Position numbers and translations under genes: made by a program. 64,000 nt of DNA, taken from contig JBOGIG010000004.1 of the NCBI GenBank assembly GCA_050742455.1, forward strand, positions 1 to 64,000. The letters run 5' to 3'. Numbering within the stretch: position 1 is the stretch's first letter; every line of letters begins with the position of its first letter. The notes under the pieces are model-generated. The model had not been told where the DNA came from and searched no databases. It worked only from the letters and a program-made list of their open reading frames with translations. This DNA is from JBOGIG01 sp050742455 (GTDB taxonomy: Bacteria > Actinomycetota > Acidimicrobiia > Acidimicrobiales > JBOGIG01). This document shows, piece by piece, positions 1 to 9,206 of the stretch.

Positions 1-1272
1 GACACCGCAGACAGGTGACCTGAGCGGCACCGTCGCCGACGTCGCCGCCTGTCATGCCAAGCACGACCGACCGGCAACACACGAGCGCAGCACGTACCCG
101 ATGCCCGCACGGCTCTGGCACCGTGGATGCGACCGAGCAGCATCGGATCGGGGTCGTAACGGGACGCAGGTACCGGCGCACCCGAGCGTTCGGGGATGAC
201 GCATGCGATGTCGCCATCGCCATGAAGGCCCGACCCCTGTCGCCGGTGAGATTCCTGCGGACCGTCGCCATCATGACCGGGTCACTCGCCGACTCGATGC
301 GACCACGCCGCAATTGGCCACCCGTCCCACGATCGACGCCGAAACCAGAGACCACCCCTAATCAGTCGGCCGACGCGACGGAGCCCCCAGTAGCGCCCCG
401 AACAGCCACTTCGCGGCCAACAGAGGGCTCCAATCCTGGACGGAGGCGTCCACGGTCCCCTCCGTGGATGGAGCCCACAACGGAGCCCACTGCGGACCGT
501 CGCCACCTGCGGGACGTTCACCGACGAACGCCCGTCCCACGTCGAGTGGTTCGGCTAGGAGGAAGGCCACTACGAGGTGGCGGGGGTGCAGCGGCGGCCG
601 ATGCATCGCGACGCGAGTGCCACGGCACGGGCCGTCGGGGACGAAAGACCGTTCCATACCTATAGAACAAGGGCAGACGGCCCGAAATTCAACAAACCAT
701 CTGCGCCGCCAGCTCTCTGGACCGAATCCGGGCCACCGTGGGGTAGCCAGAGCACCGTGAGGGCGGCCACTACTGTAGCGGCACGCGTGGTCGAGGGCAG
801 GAGACCAATCCATACCTATAGAACAAGGCCGAATTCCCTCGAATTGGACAAACCTCGGAACGACAAGCCACTGTGAGCATCCGGCTGGGCGTCACGAACC
901 AATGTTCGGACACCCCCTGTGCAGTCCGGCACAGGCACTGAATCGGACGGGCCGTTTCCTCCGCTGCGCCCCCTATTCGACGCCGAAGAGCGAGGCCCTG
1001 TCCCTGCGCTTCTGACCTCGACGCCATCTAGCATGTCGATGACGACGAGAGGCCATTCGTTCGCACCGTCGCCGAATCAATCCTGCTCCGCGACGCCGTC
1101 CGGCCGCTACCCCGTTTCCTGACCCGAGAAACCAGCCAGCTCAGACCACGACGGGTGCGTCCGGCACCACTCCACTGACGTGACCGTCCCTCTCCCGGCG
1201 CGGTGGCGGAGAGCTTACCGACAGATCAGTGAGAGTGCAGGATCTCGCGGCTCGGAGTCTCTGTGGAGAGCG
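1..1272. other. Gene-poor region, no supportable coding sequence
   Basis: About 1.27 kb downstream of the RHS gene and its small partner. The open frames here are Arg/Pro/Ser-rich, mutually overlapping on both strands, lack recognisable domains and look like chance frames in high-GC DNA. The only structure I see is a diverged pair of 53-bp direct repeats (646-698 and 802-854). It could be decayed polymorphic-toxin cargo, but I found no RHS-core remnants in it. Confidence 0.5.
646..854. repeat. Pair of diverged 53-bp direct repeats, 156-bp offset
   Basis: Copies at 646-698 and 802-854 begin with AGACC, share an exact 20-nt core (TCCATACCTATAGAACAAGG at 653-672 and 809-828) and end with ACAAACC at the same distance, while the interior has diverged. 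Weaker similarity extends about 30 nt further upstream of each copy (GGCACG...GTCG). On the minus strand each core reads as an A/T-richer box just before an ATG. The function is unknown. Confidence 0.75.
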
Positions 1273-1548
1273 CTATCGAAGGTCGCGCGGCGCTCGTCTT
1301 ACGGACCCGAGGATCGCGCATCCAACCCACCAAATATCAAACACGAGCCACAGTCCTAGAAACAACAGGATGCTGGCACCGGTTGTGAGCACTACGAGGG
1401 AGGTACCACGAATCCCTCGGTTGACAAGACACCGGTAGACGAACACGGTGGCGAGGACGATGCTCCCTAATCCGACGGCCACGAGTACCAAATAGAGCAG
1501 CACGCCGAGCACAGAGCCCACCGTCGACACCATTGCGATCGAGGTCAT
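1273..1548 (-). CDS. Small membrane protein, candidate immunity protein for the RHS toxin
   Basis: A 91-aa protein starting 37 nt after the stop of the RHS gene on the same strand. It is strongly hydrophobic, with two or three predicted membrane segments (about residues 8-40 and 50-76) and a short basic C-terminus (VRRAPRDLR). The start codon is ATG, preceded by a GGTGAG/GCGAGG purine stretch. No family is recognised. In polymorphic toxin loci the gene immediately downstream of an RHS gene usually encodes the cognate immunity protein, so position and size fit; a membrane immunity protein would imply a toxin acting at the membrane. Base composition looks less GC-rich than the neighbouring core genes. 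It could also be an unrelated small membrane protein. Confidence 0.5.
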   Translation of the reverse strand: MTSIAMVSTVGSVLGVLLYLVLVAVGLGSIVLATVFVYRCLVNRGIRGTSLVVLTTGASILLFLGLWLVFDIWWVGCAILGSVRRAPRDLR

Positions 1549-1585
1549 CCTCGCTCACCCCCGAACGATGATGACGTCCCGGTTC

Positions 1586-4500
1586 TCACCATTCGAAGTT
1601 TACGTGGACGTTGCCGCATCCGTCCTTGTACAGGCCCGGCAGATAAACCTGCGGACCCTTCAGAGAACCAGGCAGGAAGCCGTGAAGAGGGTTGATGTAA
1701 CCGGTGATTCCCTCGTCGTAAATGGACTCCCCACCGAAGGCCCAGCCCTTAAACGCATCGATAGCGATGTCACCACCAAGCCCGAGCGCTTCCGGAATGG
1801 CGAGTGGCGCTGCGACCACGTGCGAGACTCCACTCCCAACCGGACCGAGATCTGAGCCGACTGCGTTGATACCCTTGGCAGCCTCGTAGCTTGCGTAGTA
1901 AGTGGCATAAGGCACTACGGCGACAACGTCCACACCAGCGCGTGCGACGGTGGTGACCCCACCCCCGACAGCGTGCTCGACGCCACAGGCCCAGCTAGGC
2001 CAGCACAGACCGAGGGGATCAGTCCCGTTGACGGGGTTGTCGTTGACGTACCCGTAAGCGGAGCCTGTCTCAGCCACCATCGGGTCGACTGAAAGGAATT
2101 GTGCTGTAGCCGGGTCGTAGTAGCGGTTGCGCAGGTAATAGTGCCCGGACTCGGAATCCTGATATTGACCGGCGAATTTTAAGGGGTTGTGGATCGTGCC
2201 GACACTGGCTGTGAGGTTGCCATACGGATCGTAGGTGTATGTGGCTTGAGATGTTCCGGTGGCGTCGGTGATGAGGCGGGTGGAGCCGAGTTGATCGTGG
2301 CTGTAGAACAGGGCCGTTCCTGAGGCAGTGATCTGTTCCAGTGGCAGGCCGTTTGGTCCGTAGAGGTAGCTGATGGTGTTCGCGCCAGAGGTCTGTTGGA
2401 GTAGGAGCGCCACATCGCTGGTCGGGTCCCAAACGAACCGGGTGGTGTCGGCACCGACGGTTTTAGCCATGCGTAGTCCGTTGCCGTCATAGCTATAGCT
2501 GGCCACGGTGCTCGGACTGGTGCAGGTCGCTCCGGTGCCCACGATCATGGCCGTGATCCGATTGGCCTGGTCGTAGGTGTCGCAGGTCCCAGAACCACTG
2601 GCCAAGCGGTGGCCGGTCTGATTGCCGCGGGCGTCATAGGTGTAGGTGGTGGCCCCTGCTGGCGGGGCCGCGCAGGTGTTGGTGGATGGGGCGCCAAGGG
2701 TGAAGCACAGCCGATCGGCACTGTTGTAAGCCTGGGTCGTGGTCCCCATTTTGGTGAGGTTATCCGCTCCATCGAACATGTAGCCGATGGCTCCAACGGG
2801 CGGATTCGAACAGGCAGCCGATGTTGAGGAACCGGCGTAGCACAGTTGGTTCAGAGGAGTGTACTTGTAGGAGTTGGAGGCCGACGGCGCCGAGGTGTCA
2901 GACGTTAGCTGGCCGTCGGGGTCTCGGGAGTAGGTGGCTGAGAACATGGTGGCGGTGCTGGCTCGGATGGCAGAGACGGTCGTGATCTGGTTGGCAGCGT
3001 TGAAGCCGAACCTGTCGACGAGGCCTGATCCGCTCGGGAAAGTTTCGGCGGTGAGGTTGCTGTTCGAGTCATAGCTGAACTTGGTCGTGTTGGGGTTGGG
3101 AAGCCAGTCCTTAATGGAGATCATGCGCCCAGCGTCGTCGTAGGATTTGGTCACGGTGTGCCCACCGGGATAGGTGACAGCGGTGGGCAGGTTGCGCAGG
3201 CTGTAGCTCCACCGGAGCACGGCTCCGTTGCCGTTGGCGTAGCTGGTTAGCCGGCCCAGGCTGTCGTGGACCCACAGGGAGGTTCCCGTGCCGTCGGTCA
3301 TCGCAGCTCGCAGCCCGTCGCCATCGTAGGTGATGGCACTCACATTGGGAGTCGTGTTGTCGCTGTAGGAGATGGCGTCGAGTTCGTTGCCGGCATCATA
3401 GACGTAGGTGGTGCACCCGGACTTGGGGGTGGTGTTGCAATTGCCCGCCGGATCTTGTCGTGTCAGGCGATTGCCATTGGCGTCGTAGGTGTAGGCCACG
3501 GAGTTGTTCAAGGCGTCGGTGATGGTGCTGACTCGGGCCAGGCTGTCATAGCCGTAGGAGATAGTGGCGTTGTTCTTTCCGTCTCTTTGATCGGCGATGG
3601 TGCCATCGGGGTTGTAATCGGTGCTCAAGATGGTCTGGGGGGTGCCGGGACGCCGGGTCTGGGTGAGCTCGTTGGCCGCGTCGTAGACGAAGCTTGAGAC
3701 GTTTCCATTGGCGTCAATGGTCGAGGTCTTGTTGCGGTTGGCGTCATAACCAAAGGTGGTGACGTGGCCAAGGGGGTCGGTGATGGTTTGTACGTCGCCA
3801 AACTCGTCGACGGTTGAAGTACCTGGAATCACATAGGAGTAAACGGTCGTGTAGCTCGAAGCGCATCCGCACCCGGTGACGTTGCCCAAGGGGGTGGTGG
3901 CGGAGAGCATCTGGCCGTCGGCGTTGAACGTTGAGGTAGTCACCTCGCCGAGGGGGTCGGTGACACTGGTCCGGTCGCCGTAGCTGTCGTAGCGATAGGA
4001 CCAAACCTTGCTCTCCGGGTCGGTGATGGCAGTTACGTCTCCGGGGTGGCCAATATCAGCGTAGGCGTAGGTAGTTGCTTGACCAGGAGCGCCACTCTGA
4101 CAGGGGGGGGAGGCACACACTGGGGTGGACTTGGACAACAGGTTACCCCTTGGGTCATAGACGTAGGTTGTCGTCACCCCACGAGGATCTTGTCTGGTCA
4201 GCGGTTCGTTCAAGGCGTTGTAGGTCATCGTAGATGTGCGGCCCAGCGGATCGGTCGAGGTAAGTAAATTGCCCGAGGAGTCGTAGGTCTGCGTGGTGAC
4301 CTGACCGTTTGGGTCTGTGATCTCGCCGGGCTGCAAAGTGGCCGGGTCGTAGCCGAATCTTGTCGTGGCGGCTTGCGCTGTTGCGAATCCCCGCGTTTGG
4401 TAGATACGCACGCCCCAGGCGTAACCCACGGCGGTGACATTACCCTTGGGGTCGGTGATGGTGGTCGTGCCCCCCGATGGCGAGGTGGGATCGCCCACGT

Positions 4501-6805
4501 AGGCCAAATTGGTCTGGCGGCCGAGCTGGTCCTTTTGTCCGTCCACTCGGCCGGACGCGTCGTAGTGGTTCTCCACGCCGGCACAACCCGGGGTCGAATA
4601 GCAAACTGGGTCCTTCATAACCGTAATCCGGTGGCTGGTGTCGTAGGCGAAGCTGGCGTGGCCGCCGTTGACGTCGACAACGTCGGTCAAGTTCCCCGCA
4701 CCGTCGTTGTATTGGTAAGTGACGGTTCTGTTCGGAATGACGTTGGTGTCGGTCAGGGTCGTGATGTGAGGGCCGGTCCATCCGATCCTCAGCCTGCGCC
4801 CGGAGGCGTCGGTCTCGGCGGTGAGCTCCCCGGCGGTGTAAGTAAGCGCAGTGGTATAGCCGTTCAAGTCGGCCATGGAGCTGAGCTGTCCCGTCGAGCT
4901 GAAAACGAAGGTCTGGCGGGCGTCGCGGACGAGCGTCCAGGTCCCGTCGGCATTGTGCTTGAGGGAGGCGATGGTGCGAGGGGCTGACGGGACCCAGGTG
5001 CTTCCCGATTGGGTGAAAGTGAGCTGGCTGGCGTTCTCCTCGCTGATGATGGCGGTCAAGGGGTTGACGACGAGAGACATACCGGAGTTGAAAGACCATC
5101 CGTACCCGAACGGGCCGGTCGTCGACGCCGCGTTGGAGTTGTAGGTGCGGGTCAGGCTCAATCCGAGACCGCGGCACGGTATGGCGATATCAACAAAGCT
5201 ATGCCAAAAGTTGCCGCTCTCGGTGTCAATCGGGTTCTTGGTGGCTTGGGCCGAGTTGTTGGCGCACTGGCTGGGATTACCAGACCCGCGGTGCTCAAAG
5301 CTTTGCACCGGGCCCCCGACCGGCCCGGCCGCGGCGAAGTGTGAGGTGACTTGGCTGGCGGTCAGAGACGTCTTATAGGCGGCAACTTGAGCGACGGTGC
5401 CGTTGAAGTAGCGGCCGTAGAACTGATCGGCGCCAATATAGAAAGGACCGGCAGCAACCAGCGTGCCGGTCGCGGGTTGGGAGGCCGCCTCAACACCGTT
5501 AACGAAGATGCGCGCCACGTTTCCGTCAAAGGTCCCGGCCAGGTAGGTGGTGGCGTTCAAATCTATAGCTTGGGGGGCGGTAACGACCACGGTGTGATTG
5601 TTGGTGGTCCAGATGACGTACTCGGGGTGCCCGTTGGTGACCCGTAGCATGAAGTAGTCGGCGTTGGGCGATGCCACTCCGGCCACCTGGGCTATGTAGG
5701 GCCAGGTGGATGGCAGGGATGTGGCCTTGACCCAGGCTTCCAGGCTGGCGGCTGGGGCATGATTCATCCCAATGTCGCTACAGGCCGCCACTCCTGAGCC
5801 TCCAAACCCCGTGGCGGTGGCCGGATCCCCGATGAGCAGTCCGAGAGCGCCAGGGGCCGGGAGCGGCGACCCGGAGGTGCCACAGTCGCCGTAGGTGCCA
5901 TTGGCGGTGAGCAAGGTGGCGTAGGCGGGTTCGGCCAGGCGCCAATAGGTCCTCGGATGGTCGGCCAAGATCCGGGCTGGATAGGCAGCCACCGGCACGC
6001 CGAGTCTGCCTGCCGGGGCGCCAGTTTGGTAGTGGGCGGCGATCCGGGATGGGCTTAGGGCAGTGACATAGGCAGCCACCTCATCGATGGAGCCATTCCA
6101 TGTTCGGCCCGAATAGGTCGGGTCGCTGCCAATGTCAAATGTCGAATTGGCCGATAACCAACCAGGTGCGGCAACCGACGCCACCTGGGCGCCGTTCTCA
6201 TATAAGGTCAGCGTGCCGCCATCGAAGGTTGCCGCCAGATAATAGGTCCGCGACAGGTCCAGCTTCGGTCCTTGAGCGACGATCGTAGTGGCCGAGATGG
6301 CGGCGACGGCCTGAGGAAAGCCCGATTGGATTCGAAGCATGAACATCGAGCTCGACGTCTCGCTCCCGGCAATGTTGGAGGTGAACGGCGAGGTCCGCGA
6401 GACGCTTGAAGCGTTGACCCACGCTTCCAAGGTGGCGGCCGATCCAGATAGGTTCAAGGCCGGACACTGAAGGAACCCGGATCCATTGAAGGCTACGGCT
6501 TGGTCGGCGTCGCTCGGCACGAGACCAGGAGCACCCCAGGTAACCAGGCCTGAGGAGCTACAAGAATTGCTCTTTCCCGATGAGTCCGCCGCAATCGGTC
6601 CGCTGTCGTCAAGTCGCCAGTAGGCGACAGGGTTGTCGGCCAAGACCGCGGAGGAGTATGTCGAGGCCGCGGCAGGACCGGCGCTGAGCAACCCAACGAC
6701 GGGAAAGGCCACAACCACCACGATTGTGGCGACAATGATTCGCCCGAGGCGAGGGCCGAGGCTGTGGCCTCGACTGTGGTGACCTGGCGCGCTAGGTTGC
6801 ATCAC
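1586..6805 (-). CDS. Secreted RHS/YD-repeat protein with two LamG-like domains and variable C-terminus
   Basis: A 1739-aa protein beginning GTG-ATG. A basic N-terminus and hydrophobic stretch (about residues 20-48, ending PAAAS) look like a signal peptide. Two concanavalin/LamG-like domains follow (about 55-260 and 275-490; VAYWRLDD and RTYWRLAEP mark their starts). A DUF6531-like entry (NPIDTESGNFWHS, near 520) leads into many YD repeats (YDxxGN / TDPLG) to about 1540. The RHS core hallmark (YYLRNRYYDP) is near 1550, and DPLGL near 1597 marks the usual boundary to the variable region. The last ~140 residues are Gly/Ala/Val-rich with hydrophobic runs and match no toxin fold I recognise. RHS proteins form a shell that delivers a C-terminal effector. 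Signal peptide plus LamG suggests Sec export and surface carbohydrate binding rather than type VI delivery. Confidence 0.9.
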   Translation of the reverse strand: MMQPSAPGHHSRGHSLGPRLGRIIVATIVVVVAFPVVGLLSAGPAAASTYSSAVLADNPVAYWRLDDSGPIAADSSGKSNSCSSSGLVTWGAPGLVPSDADQAVAFNGSGFLQCPALNLSGSAATLEAWVNASSVSRTSPFTSNIAGSETSSSMFMLRIQSGFPQAVAAISATTIVAQGPKLDLSRTYYLAATFDGGTLTLYENGAQVASVAAPGWLSANSTFDIGSDPTYSGRTWNGSIDEVAAYVTALSPSRIAAHYQTGAPAGRLGVPVAAYPARILADHPRTYWRLAEPAYATLLTANGTYGDCGTSGSPLPAPGALGLLIGDPATATGFGGSGVAACSDIGMNHAPAASLEAWVKATSLPSTWPYIAQVAGVASPNADYFMLRVTNGHPEYVIWTTNNHTVVVTAPQAIDLNATTYLAGTFDGNVARIFVNGVEAASQPATGTLVAAGPFYIGADQFYGRYFNGTVAQVAAYKTSLTASQVTSHFAAAGPVGGPVQSFEHRGSGNPSQCANNSAQATKNPIDTESGNFWHSFVDIAIPCRGLGLSLTRTYNSNAASTTGPFGYGWSFNSGMSLVVNPLTAIISEENASQLTFTQSGSTWVPSAPRTIASLKHNADGTWTLVRDARQTFVFSSTGQLSSMADLNGYTTALTYTAGELTAETDASGRRLRIGWTGPHITTLTDTNVIPNRTVTYQYNDGAGNLTDVVDVNGGHASFAYDTSHRITVMKDPVCYSTPGCAGVENHYDASGRVDGQKDQLGRQTNLAYVGDPTSPSGGTTTITDPKGNVTAVGYAWGVRIYQTRGFATAQAATTRFGYDPATLQPGEITDPNGQVTTQTYDSSGNLLTSTDPLGRTSTMTYNALNEPLTRQDPRGVTTTYVYDPRGNLLSKSTPVCASPPCQSGAPGQATTYAYADIGHPGDVTAITDPESKVWSYRYDSYGDRTSVTDPLGEVTTSTFNADGQMLSATTPLGNVTGCGCASSYTTVYSYVIPGTSTVDEFGDVQTITDPLGHVTTFGYDANRNKTSTIDANGNVSSFVYDAANELTQTRRPGTPQTILSTDYNPDGTIADQRDGKNNATISYGYDSLARVSTITDALNNSVAYTYDANGNRLTRQDPAGNCNTTPKSGCTTYVYDAGNELDAISYSDNTTPNVSAITYDGDGLRAAMTDGTGTSLWVHDSLGRLTSYANGNGAVLRWSYSLRNLPTAVTYPGGHTVTKSYDDAGRMISIKDWLPNPNTTKFSYDSNSNLTAETFPSGSGLVDRFGFNAANQITTVSAIRASTATMFSATYSRDPDGQLTSDTSAPSASNSYKYTPLNQLCYAGSSTSAACSNPPVGAIGYMFDGADNLTKMGTTTQAYNSADRLCFTLGAPSTNTCAAPPAGATTYTYDARGNQTGHRLASGSGTCDTYDQANRITAMIVGTGATCTSPSTVASYSYDGNGLRMAKTVGADTTRFVWDPTSDVALLLQQTSGANTISYLYGPNGLPLEQITASGTALFYSHDQLGSTRLITDATGTSQATYTYDPYGNLTASVGTIHNPLKFAGQYQDSESGHYYLRNRYYDPATAQFLSVDPMVAETGSAYGYVNDNPVNGTDPLGLCWPSWACGVEHAVGGGVTTVARAGVDVVAVVPYATYYASYEAAKGINAVGSDLGPVGSGVSHVVAAPLAIPEALGLGGDIAIDAFKGWAFGGESIYDEGITGYINPLHGFLPGSLKGPQVYLPGLYKDGCGNVHVNFEW

Positions 6806-6934
6806 TTTTCGACGGCCTGTCGGCGGTCGGACTGCCCATGGTCATGTGGGCTGGTCGACCTTGGCCATCCCGCTGGCTCGTCCCGCTTGCAGCCCATCAG
6901 GCCTCCTGGACAAGAAGAGAGAATTACTATCCCA

Positions 6935-6950
6935 CACCACAGATGTGGTG
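6935..6950 (-). terminator. Small hairpin in the cyclase-RHS intergenic gap
   Basis: CACCAC-AGAT-GTGGTG forms a perfect 6-bp stem with a 4-nt loop, 29 bp beyond the stop of the cyclase gene and upstream of the RHS start on the same strand. There is no T-run after it, so intrinsic termination is only possible. It could also be an operator for the RHS gene. Confidence 0.25.
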
Positions 6951-6978
6951 GTGAGCATCCTCCATTTGACCGACGGGA

Positions 6979-8178
6979 TCAGTCGAGCGAGAAGCGTTCC
7001 GACGAACCGGCCGGTCGGGTCAGAGACCACATGTTGACCCGCCCGATGTCCTTGAGGTACCGCATGCGCAGGGACTTGAACCCGAATTCCACCTCGCCGT
7101 TCTCCTCCGCCACCTCATTGAGCGCGTCAAACACCTCCTGGGATATGAGGATCCGGCCCGGGCGGGTGATGTTGACCATACGACTGGCCAGGTTGACCAC
7201 GGGCCCGTAGTAGTCGCCGTCCCGAGCCAGCACCGAGCCGTAGGCCAAGCCCACTCGCACTTCGGACAGCACCTCATCATCGGCGTAGGCCTCGGCCAGG
7301 CTTATCGCAATCCGGGCAGCCTGGACGACGTCATCGGCCACGTACATGACCTCGTCGCCAATCATTTTGACCACCCGCCCCTGGAGGATGGTGACTGTCT
7401 CGTAAGCCAATGCTTCAAACCGGTCGACCAGCTCGGCCAGTTGGAGCTGGTCCAACTCTTGACTCATGGCAGTGAATCCCACCAGGTCCGCAAAGCCAAC
7501 CGCCAAAGTGATCTGGCCCGACGAACCCACCGCTCGACCTCTGGTCAGCATTGCCCGGCGCCCGGCGGCCTGCAGGTGACGACGCCAGGTGTACTCGATG
7601 AGACGTACGATGCTGGGCAAGGTGCCGTCGGCCGACAGGGCAAACAGCTCGGCCCGTTGGGCCGGGCTCATCTCGCCCCCTATAACCGGGCCGACGCCGA
7701 CCTCGGCCTCGGCTATGCGGGCCATCGAGGTGCCGATCACCCGGGTCAACTGCACCGTGCTTTCTATGTTGACCAAGCCCAGGCTGAGCAACTCCTGGAG
7801 CGACGTGATGGCCTCTAAATCCAACTCGGTGAAGGCAACTTCATCGTCGGCTACGTCGGGAAATCCCAGGGCCCGCCACAGACGGGCCAGGTTTTCCAGC
7901 GACATGCCGGTTGCCTCCGACACCATGGCCGGAGTCAGACTGGGATTGGGTGGGATGAGGAGCCGGTCGACGACAAGCAGGTCGAGGCTCTCGTCCTCTA
8001 TGGCGGCATCGATCTCTTCGTTCCCGGTCCCCAATGACAAGAGAAACTGCCGCACCCGCTCCTCGGCGCTCGCGCTGGGCTCGACCGTGGTCTCGGTCAC
8101 GGCCTCGACGGTGGTGTCGGCCTCGACGGTGCTGTCGGCCTTGATGGTGGAGTCGGCCTCGACGGTGGGGTCGGTCAC
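6979..8178 (-). CDS. Class III adenylate cyclase with N-terminal regulatory domain
   Basis: A 399-aa protein predicted to convert ATP to cAMP. The N-terminal ~40 residues are a low-complexity Glu/Ala/Asp/Thr repeat (variants of EADSTV). A helical regulatory region follows (about 45-205), resembling the MerR-like Ad_cyc_reg domain of Rv1264-type cyclases. The C-terminal catalytic domain carries FADLVGFT (metal Asp, about 230), VKMIGDEVM (Lys plus second metal Asp, about 272) and YYGPVVNLASRM (transition-state Asn/Arg, about 325-333), so the set looks complete. The Lys favours ATP over GTP. No membrane segment is seen, so it is probably cytosolic. The GTG start overlaps the gpsA stop (GTGA), so the two are translationally coupled. 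Confidence 0.88.
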   Translation of the reverse strand: MTDPTVEADSTIKADSTVEADTTVEAVTETTVEPSASAEERVRQFLLSLGTGNEEIDAAIEDESLDLLVVDRLLIPPNPSLTPAMVSEATGMSLENLARLWRALGFPDVADDEVAFTELDLEAITSLQELLSLGLVNIESTVQLTRVIGTSMARIAEAEVGVGPVIGGEMSPAQRAELFALSADGTLPSIVRLIEYTWRRHLQAAGRRAMLTRGRAVGSSGQITLAVGFADLVGFTAMSQELDQLQLAELVDRFEALAYETVTILQGRVVKMIGDEVMYVADDVVQAARIAISLAEAYADDEVLSEVRVGLAYGSVLARDGDYYGPVVNLASRMVNITRPGRILISQEVFDALNEVAEENGEVEFGFKSLRMRYLKDIGRVNMWSLTRPAGSSERFSLD

Positions 8179-9188
8179 GACTTGATGCCGAGCAGTTCAG
8201 GGCCCGAGGGGCGGCGCAGGAGATCGACGATGGCCCGAGCCGCTGGTTTGGCCTCGTTCACCACGGCGGACACCTCGTCGGCTATCGGAGTCTCCACCTC
8301 CAATGTCCGGGCAAGTTCCACGACCGATTGGGACGTCTTGATCCCTTCGGCCACCATGTTCATCTCCGCCTTGATGTCCTCGATCGAGCGTCCTGCTCCC
8401 AATTGTTGGCCCACGTAGCGGTTGCGGCTGTGGAGGCTGGTGCAGGTGGCCACCAGATCGCCCATGCCGGCCAGACCCGAGAAGGTGAGCGGGTCGCCTC
8501 CCATGGCCATGCCCAGACGGGTGAGTTCGGCCAAACCCCGGGTAATCAGAGCGGCCCTGGTGTTGTCACCATAACCCAGGCCGTCCCCAATGCCCGAGGC
8601 GATGGCCATGACATTCTTCAGGGCACCGCCCACTTCGGAACCCACGACATCGGAGTTGGTATAGACCCTAAACAACGGTCCGGCGAAGAGACCTCGCAGC
8701 TCACCGGCCAGATCGAGTTGGCTCATGGCGATTACCGTGGCCGCCGGATGCCTGGTCATTATCTCTCCGGCCAGGTTGGGGCCGGTGAGCACTCCAACCG
8801 GACTGGCCGGAAGCAGCTCAGCGACTATTTCGGTCATGCGCTTGAGGGTGCCCTGTTCCAATCCCTTGGTCAGGCTGATCACCGGCACTCCCCGACCGAC
8901 CCATGGGACGGCGGCGGCCAGGACCTGACGGAACCCGTGCGAGGGGACGGCCATCACCACTACTTCGGCGCCTGACACTGCTTCTTGAAGGTCAGAGCTC
9001 GCCTTTAGGGCAGCAGGAAGTTCTGACCCGTCCAGGTACTTGCGATTGGAGTGGGAACCGTTTATTTCGGCGGCCAGCTCGGGTGTGCGGGACCACAAAC
9101 AGGTCGCCACATTGACCGAGGCCAGGCTGGCCACTGTCGTTCCCCACGACCCGGCGCCCACGACGGTCAATCTTGTGACCATGGCCAT
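8175..9188 (-). CDS. gpsA: NAD(P)-dependent glycerol-3-phosphate dehydrogenase
   Basis: Reduces dihydroxyacetone phosphate to sn-glycerol-3-phosphate for phospholipid synthesis, in the cytosol. The sequence shows the Rossmann motif VVGAGSWGT, the NAD-binding segment MAVPSHGFR, SLTKGLEQGT, LTGPNLAGEI, and the family signature GALKNVMAIASGIGDGLGYGDNTRAAL with its catalytic Lys. About 335-339 aa, the usual length. Five potential starts are stacked at the 5' end; AGGAG lies 3 nt from the ATG at 9194 and 9 nt from the ATG at 9188, so 9188 fits the Shine-Dalgarno spacing better. Its stop overlaps the cyclase GTG. It is divergent from cofC, with start codons only about 20 nt apart. Confidence 0.95.
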   Translation of the reverse strand: MAMVTRLTVVGAGSWGTTVASLASVNVATCLWSRTPELAAEINGSHSNRKYLDGSELPAALKASSDLQEAVSGAEVVVMAVPSHGFRQVLAAAVPWVGRGVPVISLTKGLEQGTLKRMTEIVAELLPASPVGVLTGPNLAGEIMTRHPAATVIAMSQLDLAGELRGLFAGPLFRVYTNSDVVGSEVGGALKNVMAIASGIGDGLGYGDNTRAALITRGLAELTRLGMAMGGDPLTFSGLAGMGDLVATCTSLHSRNRYVGQQLGAGRSIEDIKAEMNMVAEGIKTSQSVVELARTLEVETPIADEVSAVVNEAKPAARAIVDLLRRPSGPELLGIKS

Positions 9189-9193
9189 CACCA

Positions 9194-9199
9194 TAGACT
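9194..9199 (+). promoter_or_regulatory. -10 box (TAGACT) for leaderless cofC
   Basis: TAGACT fits TANNNT and ends 7 nt before the GTG at 9207, so transcription would begin at or next to the start codon. No good -35 is seen (a weak TTGTGA lies 15 nt upstream). It overlaps the 5' end of gpsA on the opposite strand. Confidence 0.45.
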
Positions 9200-9206
9200 C
9201 CTGCCC

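Noticed and set aside
358..813. A 151-codon minus-strand frame in the gene-poor start of the window
   Set aside because: Composition is Arg/Pro/Trp-rich, it overlaps other frames of equal quality, and there is no ribosome site or domain.
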